From: Deinococcus marmoris | GTDB lineage: Bacteria > Deinococcota > Deinococci > Deinococcales > Deinococcaceae | Direction: 5' to 3' | DNA length: 12,851 nt | Assembly (NCBI RefSeq): GCF_001949125.1 | Contig: NZ_MSTI01000127.1 | Location: 1-12,851, forward strand | Shown here: positions 1-7,681 of the stretch, in pieces | Layout: every line of letters begins with the position of its first letter | Numbering within the stretch: the first letter of the stretch is position 1 | Notes under the pieces: model-generated | What the model saw: the letters and a program-made list of their open reading frames with translations, nothing else | Database searches by the model: none | What the model was told of the DNA's origin: nothing | Translations under genes and position numbers: made by a program

Positions 1-341
1 CCGTGGTCGATCAACGCTTTCTTGCCAGGGAGCGAGAATTTTTCACTCTGGATCAGAGCATCGTGGGCGCGCACCACGGTTCGCTGAACCGTGGCCTCAT
101 GGACACCCCAGTCCTGGCCGATGTGGAACAACGTACGGTACTCGCGCCAGAACTCCAGCGTCATCAGGAGTTGCGCTCCCAGAGGGAGTGCAGGTGGTCG
201 TCCAGATTTGACTTTGTTGGCATGGCGTCCCTGCAACACGGCCTCCATCTCTGAAAAAGTTTCGGGGGACACACCAGTGAGACGACGAAAACTCGTGCGA
301 TTCAGCTTCAGGGCTTGATGATATTTCAGCGTGCCGACCAT
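1..341 (-). CDS. IS5-type transposase, N-terminal fragment (runs off left edge)
   Basis: The minus strand is open from an ATG at 341 to the window edge, giving 113 residues beginning MVGTLKYHQALKLNRTSF. The segments SGRPPALPLGAQLLMTLEFW and REYRTLFHIGQDWGVHEATV are typical of the N-terminal helix-turn-helix region that precedes the DDE catalytic domain in IS5-type (IS427/IS1031-like) transposases. The catalytic domain would lie outside the window, so intactness cannot be judged. The start follows a G-rich stretch (GGGTGGGGG) that could serve as ribosome binding site. The short distance from the ATG to a probable IS end at 359-376 fits the compact layout of such elements. Family assignment is by recognition of sequence style and was not searched. 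Confidence 0.8.
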   Translation of the reverse strand, partial: MVGTLKYHQALKLNRTSFRRLTGVSPETFSEMEAVLQGRHANKVKSGRPPALPLGAQLLMTLEFWREYRTLFHIGQDWGVHEATVQRTVVRAHDALIQSEKFSLPGKKALIDH

Positions 342-358
342 CCCCCACCCTAGCGCAC

Positions 359-376
359 GACTTTCGCAAGAGGTCT
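359..376 (-). repeat. Probable terminal inverted repeat of the IS5-type element
   Basis: Read on the minus strand this is AGACCTCTTGCGAAAGTC, about 20 bp upstream of the transposase ATG. IS427-group IS5 elements commonly end in sequences of the type GAGACCTCTTGC. The other end of the element is outside the window, so neither the exact boundary nor the target duplication can be confirmed. Confidence 0.5.
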
Positions 377-398
377 ATTGCAGAATGGAGAGCAATAG
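375..398. repeat. Inverted repeat at the IS/flank junction
   Basis: A perfect 7-bp inverted repeat, CTATTGC (375-381) and GCAATAG (392-398), is separated by 10 bases. It straddles the presumed right end of the IS5-type element. It may be chance, a remnant of an earlier insertion, or a sign that the true IS boundary differs from the one proposed. The rest of the spacer up to the glycosyltransferase terminator (399-485) holds nothing recognisable. Confidence 0.35.
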
Positions 399-487
399 CG
401 AGAGGTTTGCGCAAGCAGCGTCGTCCACGACGTGGCTAACGGTATGCGTGTTAGACGGCAAAACTCAACCTCTCATCCGAGGTGGAC

Positions 488-510
488 AAAAACCGGGCCT
501 TCGCCAGGTT
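488..510 (-). terminator. Intrinsic terminator of the receiver-HEAT-glycosyltransferase operon
   Basis: On the minus strand AACCTGGC (510-503) pairs with GCCCGGTT (498-491) around the tetraloop GAAG, with one T/C mismatch in the stem. It runs directly into a five-T tract ending at 488. It begins 6 bases after the glycosyltransferase stop codon (516-518). Hairpin, T-run and position all fit a rho-independent terminator. The stem is short, so its strength is uncertain. Confidence 0.6.
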
Positions 511-515
511 AAGCC

Positions 516-1916
516 CTATTTCGTCTGGATCCGTGTGCGGGTCATTGTTCCCCACTGGCCCTTCTTCTGACCCAGCTTCAGCGTCGCGCGGAAGCGCACC
601 CAGGCATGCCACTGGCGGAAGCCGAAGTTCTCACCAAGCGCCGTGAGCAGCAGCATGACCCGGTCAACCGGACGGCGAAAATGCACGCGCATAAACAGTT
701 CGATGCTGAGCGCCGCCACGCTGACCACCGTGCCGTACAGCAGGGCCAGCAGCAGGAACAGAGCGACGAACGTGCCGTCCAGGCGGCCCGTCAGGGCCAA
801 GGCGATCATGAAGCCGTACCCAAACACTTCAATGACGGGTGCCAGAGCCTCAAAGAGCAGGTAGTACGGCAGCGCCACCAGACCGATTCTTCCGTAGCGG
901 GGATTGAACCACATCTTTCGGTGTGCCCAGAGGGCTTCCCACAGCCCACGCTGCCAGCGGTCGCGCTGCGCTCCCAGAATTCTAACGTTGTCCGGGCATT
1001 GCGTCCAGCACACCGGATCCACGTCGAACTCGATGTCGTACGGCCTTTTTTGCTCACGCATGTGGCGGTGAAGCCGCAAGACCAGTTCCATATCTTCGCC
1101 CACGGTGCCCTCAAGGAAGCCGCCGACGTCCATCACGTCGCTGCGTTTGAACAGCCCAAACGCCCCGCTGATCACCAGGAGCAGGCCCAGCGCACTGAAG
1201 GTGGTGCGTCCGGCCAGAAAGGCCCGGGCGTACTCGACAACCTGTACACGCTCAATCCAGGTGGCGGGCAGGCGCAGTTCAGTCACGCGCCCATCTCTCA
1301 TCACCCCGCCATTCATGATCCGCACGCTTCCGCCGGCGGCGACCAGCCTGTCGTTCTCGATAAACCGCCGGGCGAGCCGCAGCAGTGCTTCGGCATCGAG
1401 CAGACTGTCGGCATCCACCGCACAAAACAGTGGAAACGTGGCGTAGGTCAGCCCGACGTTCAGCGCGTCGGCCTTGCCGCCGTTTTCCTTATCCACCACC
1501 GTGAGTTTGGGGATGCGCCGCGAGCGGTAGACGCCGCGGATAGGCCTGGTGTGCAGCACGCGACTGGGGTGACGTTCGGTGGGTATCAGATCGTACGCGT
1601 CGATCAAAGCCTGCAGTGTCCCGTCCTTGCTGCCGTCGTTGACGACAATCACCTCGAACTCCGGGTAGTGCAGCGCCAGGAAGGAATTGACCGAGGCCTC
1701 GATGGTTTCCTCCTCCCCGTAAGCAGGCACCAGGATGCTCACTGGCTTGTAGAACTCGCGGTTGAGCAGTTCGGTCAGCCCGACGCTCTGGCGCCGGCGG
1801 ATGTGACGTCCCAATTCACGGGTGGCCACGTAAACCGCCACCGCGTAGAAGCTGTTCAACACCGTGAAATACAGCAAGATCAGCAACTCGATGCCGCCGA
1901 GGACCGAGCCGATCAT
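516..1916 (-). CDS. Membrane processive glycosyltransferase, family 2 (PgaC-like)
   Basis: This 466-residue protein is a family 2 glycosyltransferase of the processive, membrane-bound type that polymerises nucleotide-sugar units into a surface polysaccharide. The order is an N-terminal membrane helix (about 5-32), a GT-A domain opening at VSILVPAYGEEETI (59-72), VVNDGSKDGT (91-100), a metal-binding DxD as DAD (168-170), a catalytic GED (273-275), the QRDRW motif (317-321), then hydrophobic segments at about 343-375 and 380-410. DxD, ED and QxxRW together mark poly-N-acetylglucosamine, cellulose and hyaluronan synthase relatives. The C-terminal WGTMTR resembles the end of PgaC-type proteins. 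No PilZ domain is visible. The ATG overlaps the HEAT gene stop as ATGA and is preceded by GGGGAG, so it is translationally coupled. Family membership is secure, but sugar specificity cannot be read from the sequence. Confidence 0.88.
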   Translation of the reverse strand: MIGSVLGGIELLILLYFTVLNSFYAVAVYVATRELGRHIRRRQSVGLTELLNREFYKPVSILVPAYGEEETIEASVNSFLALHYPEFEVIVVNDGSKDGTLQALIDAYDLIPTERHPSRVLHTRPIRGVYRSRRIPKLTVVDKENGGKADALNVGLTYATFPLFCAVDADSLLDAEALLRLARRFIENDRLVAAGGSVRIMNGGVMRDGRVTELRLPATWIERVQVVEYARAFLAGRTTFSALGLLLVISGAFGLFKRSDVMDVGGFLEGTVGEDMELVLRLHRHMREQKRPYDIEFDVDPVCWTQCPDNVRILGAQRDRWQRGLWEALWAHRKMWFNPRYGRIGLVALPYYLLFEALAPVIEVFGYGFMIALALTGRLDGTFVALFLLLALLYGTVVSVAALSIELFMRVHFRRPVDRVMLLLTALGENFGFRQWHAWVRFRATLKLGQKKGQWGTMTRTRIQTK

Positions 1917-3157
1917 GTGCTCCCCGGAGCGTACGCCAGCGGGGGCCGAACCGGTTGAAGGGTCAAGTGCGTTTTTAGCTGACGCTCGCCATGTTCCTGC
2001 AGGGTGGTGCGGGCGATGTCACGTGCGTAGCGGTCGGCGTGACGGGCCACTGCGTCATTGAGCAGACGCTCCCCGTCAGGGACATGGAGCAGGCCCTGAG
2101 CAGCGGCCCGGCGCACCCACCAGTGCGGGTCCCCGAGAAGATTCCACAGGCGCTCTGTAGGTACTGGATCGAGGTACGCGGCAGCCTTGGTAGCTTGAAG
2201 GCGAACGAACGCCGTGGGATCCTCGGTCAGCTTCAGGACAGTCTTCGCACTTTCCGCCGGAACCTGGGCGCTACTGACCAGCACCCGCAAGGCACCAGCA
2301 CGGAGTTCCGCGTTCGGGCTTGAGAGCAGCTCCAGCACTTCGCGGTGCAGCGCTCCAGTGCGTTGCCGGGCCAGCACGTCCAGCGTCGCGGTGCGCAGGG
2401 TGTCGGGGGCGCCCAGCAGCAGTTCCTGTGCCAGAAGTCTTCCCGCCTCGCCCAGCAGCGTCAGGGCTTCTTGCACCTGTCCGACACTGAACTCGCCCCG
2501 GATGATGGCGCCGTGCAGCGCCAGCACGCGCAAAGTGCGTTCGGTGCGGTGCAGCTCGAGGCGCCCGACGCTGCGCGACAGCGCCAGCAGCGCGAGGGCC
2601 CGGATTTCCGGGTGTCGGTGACGCAGTTCCCGGTCCAGAGCGTCCAGGGCGAGCGGTTCGCGCAGCAGGGCCAGGCGCTCGATGGCCTCCGCGCGGACCA
2701 CCACTGGCGTCGAGCGCCGGGTCAGGAGGCGCAGATCGCGCGACAGCCAGCCCTGGGCCCCGTACAGGGTCTTGAGTCGGTCAGAAACCTCGCCGCTCAG
2801 GCTATCGCGCAATTTCAGCAAGGTTTGAACGCCGGCCTCATCCAGGCGCCCAGGGAGCGGTACCTCCGCGTACGCCCAGGCGAGTAGGGCTTCGCTCCAC
2901 TGGGCTTCACGCACTGTGGCGTTCAACTCGGCGCTCTGCAATGCACCGAGTTGAACGAACTGCAACACGCTCAGGATCACGCAACTTAGACCGCCAATCA
3001 CGCAGGTGAAGATCAACACCGGCCAGATGCTCCGGGCGCCTGGATGGAAGTGGTCGGTGAGCAGGGTCATGCCAGTGGCCAGAATCAGCAAGGTCAGCGC
3101 GAGGCTGATTCCCAGGCTGAGGATCCCAAACCCCAGGACGAGCCGATGGCCTTTCAT
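1913..3157 (-). CDS. Membrane-anchored HEAT-repeat protein
   Basis: This 414-residue protein has two strong N-terminal hydrophobic helices (about 7-33 and 44-70). A long, Leu/Ala/Arg-rich helical region follows, with HEAT-like repeats, best seen at about 150-200 (PEIRALALLALS), 250-295 (AELRAGALRVLV) and 313-360 (AFVRLQATKAAAYL, WWVRRAAAQGLL). HEAT repeats form protein-binding solenoids, and no catalytic motif is seen. With about 10 residues between the helices and little N-terminal tail, the HEAT part is most simply cytoplasmic. It overlaps both neighbours by ATGA: its ATG overlaps the receiver's stop, and its own stop overlaps the glycosyltransferase ATG. No clear Shine-Dalgarno precedes its ATG, which suggests coupling to translation of the receiver. 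A scaffold or regulatory subunit of the glycosyltransferase is the likely role, by inference from the operon. Confidence 0.8.
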   Translation of the reverse strand: MKGHRLVLGFGILSLGISLALTLLILATGMTLLTDHFHPGARSIWPVLIFTCVIGGLSCVILSVLQFVQLGALQSAELNATVREAQWSEALLAWAYAEVPLPGRLDEAGVQTLLKLRDSLSGEVSDRLKTLYGAQGWLSRDLRLLTRRSTPVVVRAEAIERLALLREPLALDALDRELRHRHPEIRALALLALSRSVGRLELHRTERTLRVLALHGAIIRGEFSVGQVQEALTLLGEAGRLLAQELLLGAPDTLRTATLDVLARQRTGALHREVLELLSSPNAELRAGALRVLVSSAQVPAESAKTVLKLTEDPTAFVRLQATKAAAYLDPVPTERLWNLLGDPHWWVRRAAAQGLLHVPDGERLLNDAVARHADRYARDIARTTLQEHGERQLKTHLTLQPVRPPLAYAPGST

Positions 3158-3537
3158 GCTTGCTGTTGCCGCGCCAGGTGCTGAACCCGCAGCACAAAGG
3201 TGTCCGGGTCGAATGGTTTGGTCATGAAGTCGTCTCGGAGATCTTCACTGGCATTCAGGGTGTGCTGCTGACCCATGGCCGTCATCACCAGCACCGCCGT
3301 TCGGCGGCGGTTGATCTGTGGCAGCAGGTTCAGTCCGTGCCCGCCCGGGAGGTTCAGATCCAGCACAATCACTTCTGGCGTCTGGGTGCGCAGATAGTTT
3401 TCCGCGTCTGGGAGGTCCGCACATTCCACCACTGTGATCCCCGCCCGGGTCAGCACGTAGCGCTGCAAGGTGCGGATCGCGATGTTGTCCTCCACCAGCA
3501 AGACGGTGACAGGTGAACTGCGAGGGGGAACCGTCAT
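3154..3537 (-). CDS. Stand-alone response regulator receiver (CheY-like)
   Basis: This 127-residue protein consists of a single receiver domain with no output domain. The phosphorylation set is complete: acidic pair E16-D17 in LLVEDN, phospho-acceptor D60 in VIVLDLNLPGG, T86 in VMTA, and K107 in MTKPFD. It should take phosphate from a histidine kinase and signal by protein contact. The ATG at 3537 follows AAAAGG at a spacing of about 8. Its stop overlaps the HEAT gene start (ATGA), so it is the first gene of the three-gene operon. It probably gates the HEAT/glycosyltransferase pair, and the kinase encoded divergently from 4167 is the obvious candidate partner. The domain call is firm; the pairing is inference. 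Confidence 0.88.
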   Translation of the reverse strand: MTVPPRSSPVTVLLVEDNIAIRTLQRYVLTRAGITVVECADLPDAENYLRTQTPEVIVLDLNLPGGHGLNLLPQINRRRTAVLVMTAMGQQHTLNASEDLRDDFMTKPFDPDTFVLRVQHLARQQQA

Positions 3538-3646
3538 GGAGTAGCCTTTTCGGTCAGGGAGCGTCGGGCGGCGCCTTTCTGAACCCGTTCTACTGTCAGA
3601 GCCGTTGCAGCGATGTCACAAAATGAGACGCTCAGGGTGCTAAAAA

Positions 3647-3660
3647 TGCAGAATTCTGCA
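3647..3660. promoter_or_regulatory. 14-bp perfect palindrome, candidate operator
   Basis: TGCAGAATTCTGCA is its own reverse complement. It lies about 110 bp upstream of the receiver gene start, where an operator for the minus-strand operon could sit. No regulator is identified and no second copy was noticed in the window. Confidence 0.3.
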
Positions 3661-4025
3661 GATCGCTGAGCGGCGACAGCATTTCCTCAGCCATCAGGCC
3701 TGCAGATACCCTCCGCTGATGGGAAGAAGGCCACCAAATTCTGAGGGCAACAAACACCGTAATGCGTAGGCAGCGGAGTCTAGTTCGACACATCTCATCC
3801 TATGGCCCAATCGCCTCGGGAGGGCGGTGTCTTTGGCCCATTCAGCACAAACTATGCGGCACAGCATCAACTCCGTGAAAACGGGGCATGCCCAAATCGG
3901 CGCTGTCCCGATTCCCGTACTTTACGTCAGGCACCCGTTTTTCTCCTGCTCACTGTCTTGTCCAGAACAGCGCCATGACTGGTACAGCTCGCAGAGAGGA
4001 CGCTTGGACGCCCATTCGGATTTCC

Positions 4026-4043
4026 AGGTGTTTTCCAACACCT
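4026..4043. promoter_or_regulatory. Hairpin-forming inverted repeat in kinase leader
   Basis: AGGTGTT (4026-4032) and AACACCT (4037-4043) form a perfect 7-bp stem with the tetraloop TTCC. No T-run follows, so it is not a classical terminator. It lies about 125 bp upstream of the kinase start and could be a binding site or a leader RNA hairpin. Confidence 0.3.
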
Positions 4044-4088
4044 TTCAATCGGAGTCCATATCAGGGAGTGAGGAGAACTGCGTAAGAC

Positions 4089-4108
4089 CCTGAACTCTAG
4101 AGTTCAGG
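4089..4108. promoter_or_regulatory. 20-bp perfect palindrome upstream of the kinase gene
   Basis: CCTGAACTCTAGAGTTCAGG is a perfect 20-bp palindrome ending 58 bp before the kinase ATG. Two-fold symmetry of this length is typical of a site for a dimeric DNA-binding protein. It is also unlike the Deinococcus radiation/desiccation response motif. There is no T-run after it, so a terminator is unlikely. The protein that would bind it is unknown. Confidence 0.45.
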
Positions 4109-4166
4109 ACATGCGAGTCAAGACCAGGCACGGCGAGTCTCACGCCTCCATACATGTGGGATCCAG

Positions 4167-6080
4167 ATGACGCAGACCACAGAATTGCTCGGCCTGCTTA
4201 ACCTGATCAACGGCGTCGTTTGGGAGGCGTACCCCAGTACGGGTCACGGCACGTTTATCTCGGAGGGCGTGGAAACTCTTTTTGGGTACACCTCAGCGGC
4301 ATGGCTCGCCACACCCGCCTTCTGGGAATCCCGTCTCCACCTAGACGACCGCGAACAGACTCTCGCAGCCTACGAACGCTTGACCCAGACGGGACAGCCC
4401 TTTGAACTGGAGTACCGCATGCACGCTGCCGATCACCGCGTCGTGTGGGTGCGTGACCACATCACGCCAGTGATTGAAGGGGACGTCATGGTCCGTGTGG
4501 CCGGATTTATGATCGACATCACGGCACAGAAACACACGGAAGACGCGCTCATGGCGAGTGAAGGGCGGTTCCGAGCACTGGTTCAGCAGAGCAGCGATAT
4601 CGTGACCATAGTCAACCGTGGTGGGTACATCACCTATGCCAGTCCGTCCCTCCACCGCATTCTCGGCCTGGACCCAGAGATCATCAAAGGCACAGAAGTT
4701 CTCCAGGCCATGCATCCGGACGAATACGCCGAAATCCGCCAGACATTCGCCACCGCCGTGTTTGGTGGAAGTGGCGCGACCAGCAGCCTGACCAGCCGTT
4801 TTCAGCACGCTGATGGCAGTTACCGTTGGCTGGAATGGGTGGCCACGAACCGGCTGGATGACCCCCATGTCTGCGGCATGGTCATGAATTCACGTGACGT
4901 CACCGACCGCCGGGAAGCAGACCTCGCACTCGATCAAAGCCGCCGGACGTTTCAAGTGTTGTTCGACCATTCTCCAGACGGCATCATGCTGGTCGATCTG
5001 GATGGAGACATGCCGATCGTGGCCTGCAATGAGGTCGCGGCCAGCATGAACGGCTATACGGTTGAGGAATTGACGGGCCAGAGCACGTACCTGCTCATGA
5101 TTGACGGCGAGGCCCTGCAGGGCCAGCCTGGAGCGAACGACGCCTTCAAGGGGCAGATTCGTGAGCAGGGACGTCTCCGCATGGAGACCGTTCACCGTCG
5201 CAAGGACGGAAGCGACTTTCCAGTGGAGATTCATCTGGCGTTCGTCTGGATTGATGGCCGGGAGATGTTGATGAGCCTGGAGCGGGATATCACGGAACGC
5301 TACGCGGCCACTGAAGCGTTGCGGGCCAGTCAATCACGGCTGCTGGCCAGTGAGAAACTGGCCAGTCTGGGACGATTGACTGCAGGTCTGGCCCATGAGA
5401 TCAATACCCCGTTGGCAGCAACAATGAATTCTCTCTACGAAGCGGAGCGGCTGGCCAAGGAATATTGCGACTCGGTGGGCGTGCCAGGAGTCACCGAGGA
5501 TGACCACCGGGAGATTGCGACAGAACTGCGCTCCATTCTTGTGGAAGGCGTGAAGAGCACGGGCCGTATTGGGGAATTCCTTCGTACGGTGCGGAGCCAT
5601 ACGCGGGACACGGTCACGGGTGTCATCACCTTTAACGCGGTGAGACTGGTCACCGATACCTTAACCATGATCGCTCACCAGGCCCGGAATGCGAATGTTT
5701 CTCTGCTGTTCGAGAAGCCTGAAGATCAGGTGCTGGTGCGCGGGGAGCCGGGCCGTTTCACGCAAGTCTTGACGAATCTGGTCGTGAATGGGATTCACGC
5801 CTGCGAATCCACTGTAGAAAGACGTGTCTCCGTCCGGTTTGTGGAACGTGGTGGTCACCCGGTCATGGAGGTGGAAGATACGGGCACCGGTATCGCGCCG
5901 GAAGTGCTGCCCCGCATTTTTGATCCTCTGTTCACCACCAAAGACGTGGGCAAGGGTACAGGTTTAGGATTGAGCATTCTCCACGATATTGTCACGGGAC
6001 ATTTCAAGGGCGAGATCGACGTCCGTACCTTCGTGGGTAAAGGCACGACATTTGCCGTGCACTTTCCATCTCAGGCGTAA
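4167..6080 (+). CDS. Soluble PAS-PAS-PAS sensor histidine kinase
   Basis: This 637-residue kinase has three PAS domains (about 15-118, 131-248 and 258-378), each ending in the typical D-I/V-T signature (DITAQ, DVTDR, DITER). A dimerisation/phosphotransfer helix follows with H410 in GLAHEINTPLA, then an ATPase domain: N-box LTNLVVNGIHA (535-545), G1 EVEDTGTGI (568-576), F-box FDPLFTTK (585-592) and G2 GKGTGLGLSI (595-604). All catalytic motifs are intact. No membrane helix or signal peptide is visible, so it should sense an intracellular cue through the PAS domains. The ATG at 4167 has a weak GGGAT upstream. The gene is divergent from the receiver operon and is followed after 158 bp by a receiver-cyclase gene, so one kinase may serve two receivers. 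The ligand is unknown. Confidence 0.92.
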   Translation: MTQTTELLGLLNLINGVVWEAYPSTGHGTFISEGVETLFGYTSAAWLATPAFWESRLHLDDREQTLAAYERLTQTGQPFELEYRMHAADHRVVWVRDHITPVIEGDVMVRVAGFMIDITAQKHTEDALMASEGRFRALVQQSSDIVTIVNRGGYITYASPSLHRILGLDPEIIKGTEVLQAMHPDEYAEIRQTFATAVFGGSGATSSLTSRFQHADGSYRWLEWVATNRLDDPHVCGMVMNSRDVTDRREADLALDQSRRTFQVLFDHSPDGIMLVDLDGDMPIVACNEVAASMNGYTVEELTGQSTYLLMIDGEALQGQPGANDAFKGQIREQGRLRMETVHRRKDGSDFPVEIHLAFVWIDGREMLMSLERDITERYAATEALRASQSRLLASEKLASLGRLTAGLAHEINTPLAATMNSLYEAERLAKEYCDSVGVPGVTEDDHREIATELRSILVEGVKSTGRIGEFLRTVRSHTRDTVTGVITFNAVRLVTDTLTMIAHQARNANVSLLFEKPEDQVLVRGEPGRFTQVLTNLVVNGIHACESTVERRVSVRFVERGGHPVMEVEDTGTGIAPEVLPRIFDPLFTTKDVGKGTGLGLSILHDIVTGHFKGEIDVRTFVGKGTTFAVHFPSQA

Positions 6081-6083
6081 GCC

Positions 6084-6112
6084 CGGCCATAGCCCATGCT
6101 CTGCACTGGCCG
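6084..6112. repeat. Inverted repeat after the kinase gene
   Basis: CGGCCA (6084-6089) and TGGCCG (6107-6112) form a perfect 6-bp inverted repeat around a 17-base loop, just after the kinase stop. There is no T-run, so it is at best a weak or rho-assisted termination or RNA-stability element. The rest of the 158-bp gap (to 6238) shows no gene and no clear promoter. Confidence 0.25.
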
Positions 6113-6238
6113 ACTTGAGACCCCTCGAGTTCGGGCGCCAGCCTCAAGGGCTTGACCAGACACGCACAAATTGAACTCAGGCTCAGTCAGGTCTTTGTGA
6201 GGAGAGGCGCACTAGGTTGTTGAGCCAGGGAGACTCCC

Positions 6239-7681
6239 ATGGCCAGATTACGCACCACAGCTCAACCTTCCGGGCACACCGTGCTGGTAGTCGACGACGA
6301 TGACGCCCTGCGCAGCACACTCTGCCGCCTGCTTGAAGTCGACGGGCACGAGGTCCTGTCAGCGGCGAGTGGTGAACAGGCCATTAAGCTCTGCCGTGGG
6401 CGCGACGTCCATATCATGCTGCTCGATTATTTCATGCCCGGCATGACCGGCGAAGACGTCGTCAAGGCTGTGCGAACCTTTGACCCCAAAGTCCAAATCG
6501 TGTTACAGACCGGTTACGCTTCGGAAAAGCCGCCGCGCCAGATGTTGCGCGAGCTGGACATTCAGGGCTATCACGACAAATCTGAAGGCCCAGACAAGCT
6601 GCTGGTGTGGGTGGATGCCGCGCTGAAGACCTATCGGCACGTCCGGGCGCTGCACGCCTCGCGCAGCGGTTTGGAATATATTCTGAAAGCCACCCCGGAG
6701 CTGCACCGCTTGCAACCCCTTGATGACTTGCTGCTTGGCATCTTGCTGCAGATCCAGGGCCTACTCGGCTTTACCAGCGCCGTGCTGGCCGTCCTCACGC
6801 CCGGCCATGAGGCCCTGGCCCTGGCTATCAGCGGGGCTGTCCTCACGGCCGAGCTGCAGGAGTTCACCCTCCGGATTGGGACCGGACGTTTTGGCCACAC
6901 CGATTGGGCGCTCCTGACGCCCGAAGAGCAGGCCCTGATCCGCGGCGCGGTGGAGAGCGGCCAAGCACATCTGGGCCCTAAAGTCATTTTGCCGCTGAAA
7001 GCGGGGGAGCGCACGCTGGGCGTGGTGATGGTGGATAATCCCGCGCAGGGCAGTGGCGACCTGCATCTGCTGGAAATCTTTGCGGCCCAGGCGGCGGTGG
7101 CCGTCGAGAACGCCCGTTTGTACAGTTTGGCGACAGTGGATGATTTGACGGGGTTGATGAACAAACGCGCGTGGCTGGGCCGGTTGCAAGAAACGGTGCA
7201 ACTCGCTGCCCGGCACGCGTTCTCCACCAGCGTCCTGGTGCTGGATCTCGATCACTTCAAGGCCATCAATGACACTTATGGTCACCTGGCAGGTGACCAT
7301 GTCTTGGCGGCGCTGGGAATATGCGTCCAGCAGCAGCTGCGCCGTTCAGATGTGGCGGGACGCTACGGAGGCGAAGAACTGGTGGTGCTCCTACCCCATA
7401 CGCCAGCGGCCGGCGCCTTGATCATTGCGGAGAGGCTGAGGGCGGCGATTGAGCAGTTGCGGCTGCACTGGAATGGGCAGGAAATCACCGTGACGGTGAG
7501 CATCGGCATCGCCAGCTTACCGCACCAGTTCGTGCAGGTGCCGGAAGATTTGGTCATTGACATTTTCGCACGTGCAGACGAGGCACTGTATGAAGCCAAA
7601 CGTCAGGGCCGCAACCGAGTGGTCCAACATGTTGCAACGGGTTCGGGAGCACTTCAAGATCAGCGCGCTCTCCTATGCTAA
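6239..7681 (+). CDS. Response regulator diguanylate cyclase (receiver-GAF-GGDEF)
   Basis: This 480-residue protein makes cyclic di-GMP from two GTP under phosphorelay control. The receiver (about 13-130) has an acidic cluster D19-D22, phospho-acceptor D63 in LLDYFMPG, T91 and K114 in HDKS. A GAF-like domain (about 160-295) ends in AAVAVENARLY. The GGDEF domain (about 296-465) has LDLDHFKAINDTYGH with both metal-site acidic positions, and the active motif GGEEL (377-381). R368 and D371 lie exactly five residues before GGEEL, the classical RxxD product-inhibition site. The ATG at 6239 follows GGGAG at good spacing. Its place 158 bp behind the kinase makes it the likely cognate regulator. It would couple the PAS signal to cyclic di-GMP. 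Confidence 0.92.
   Translation: MARLRTTAQPSGHTVLVVDDDDALRSTLCRLLEVDGHEVLSAASGEQAIKLCRGRDVHIMLLDYFMPGMTGEDVVKAVRTFDPKVQIVLQTGYASEKPPRQMLRELDIQGYHDKSEGPDKLLVWVDAALKTYRHVRALHASRSGLEYILKATPELHRLQPLDDLLLGILLQIQGLLGFTSAVLAVLTPGHEALALAISGAVLTAELQEFTLRIGTGRFGHTDWALLTPEEQALIRGAVESGQAHLGPKVILPLKAGERTLGVVMVDNPAQGSGDLHLLEIFAAQAAVAVENARLYSLATVDDLTGLMNKRAWLGRLQETVQLAARHAFSTSVLVLDLDHFKAINDTYGHLAGDHVLAALGICVQQQLRRSDVAGRYGGEELVVLLPHTPAAGALIIAERLRAAIEQLRLHWNGQEITVTVSIGIASLPHQFVQVPEDLVIDIFARADEALYEAKRQGRNRVVQHVATGSGALQDQRALLC

Larger units (their letters stand above)
3538..4166. other. Divergent intergenic region with palindromes
   Basis: About 630 bp lie between the minus-strand operon and the plus-strand kinase gene. 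No convincing gene is present. A reading frame at 3827-4093 has no Shine-Dalgarno and no recognisable protein features. The stretch must contain promoters for both directions, but I could not pick a convincing -35/-10 pair on either strand. It holds several perfect palindromes: 3647-3660, 3884-3893 (GGGCATGCCC), 4026-4043 and 4089-4108. Three are listed separately as candidate regulatory sites. Confidence 0.6.

Noticed and set aside
606..1958. Long open plus-strand frame (450 codons) opposite the glycosyltransferase
   Set aside because: It is an antisense shadow of a GC-rich gene. The product is rich in His, Gln and Arg without any recognisable domain, while the minus strand carries clear GT2 motifs.
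3827..4093. 88-codon plus-strand frame in the divergent intergenic region
   Set aside because: It has no Shine-Dalgarno and no recognisable motif, and it runs through the 4026-4043 hairpin and into the 20-bp palindrome. A chance frame is more likely.
4089..4108. Deinococcus radiation/desiccation response motif
   Set aside because: The palindrome does not resemble the known TTATGTCATTGACATAA-type motif in sequence, so it was not called as such.
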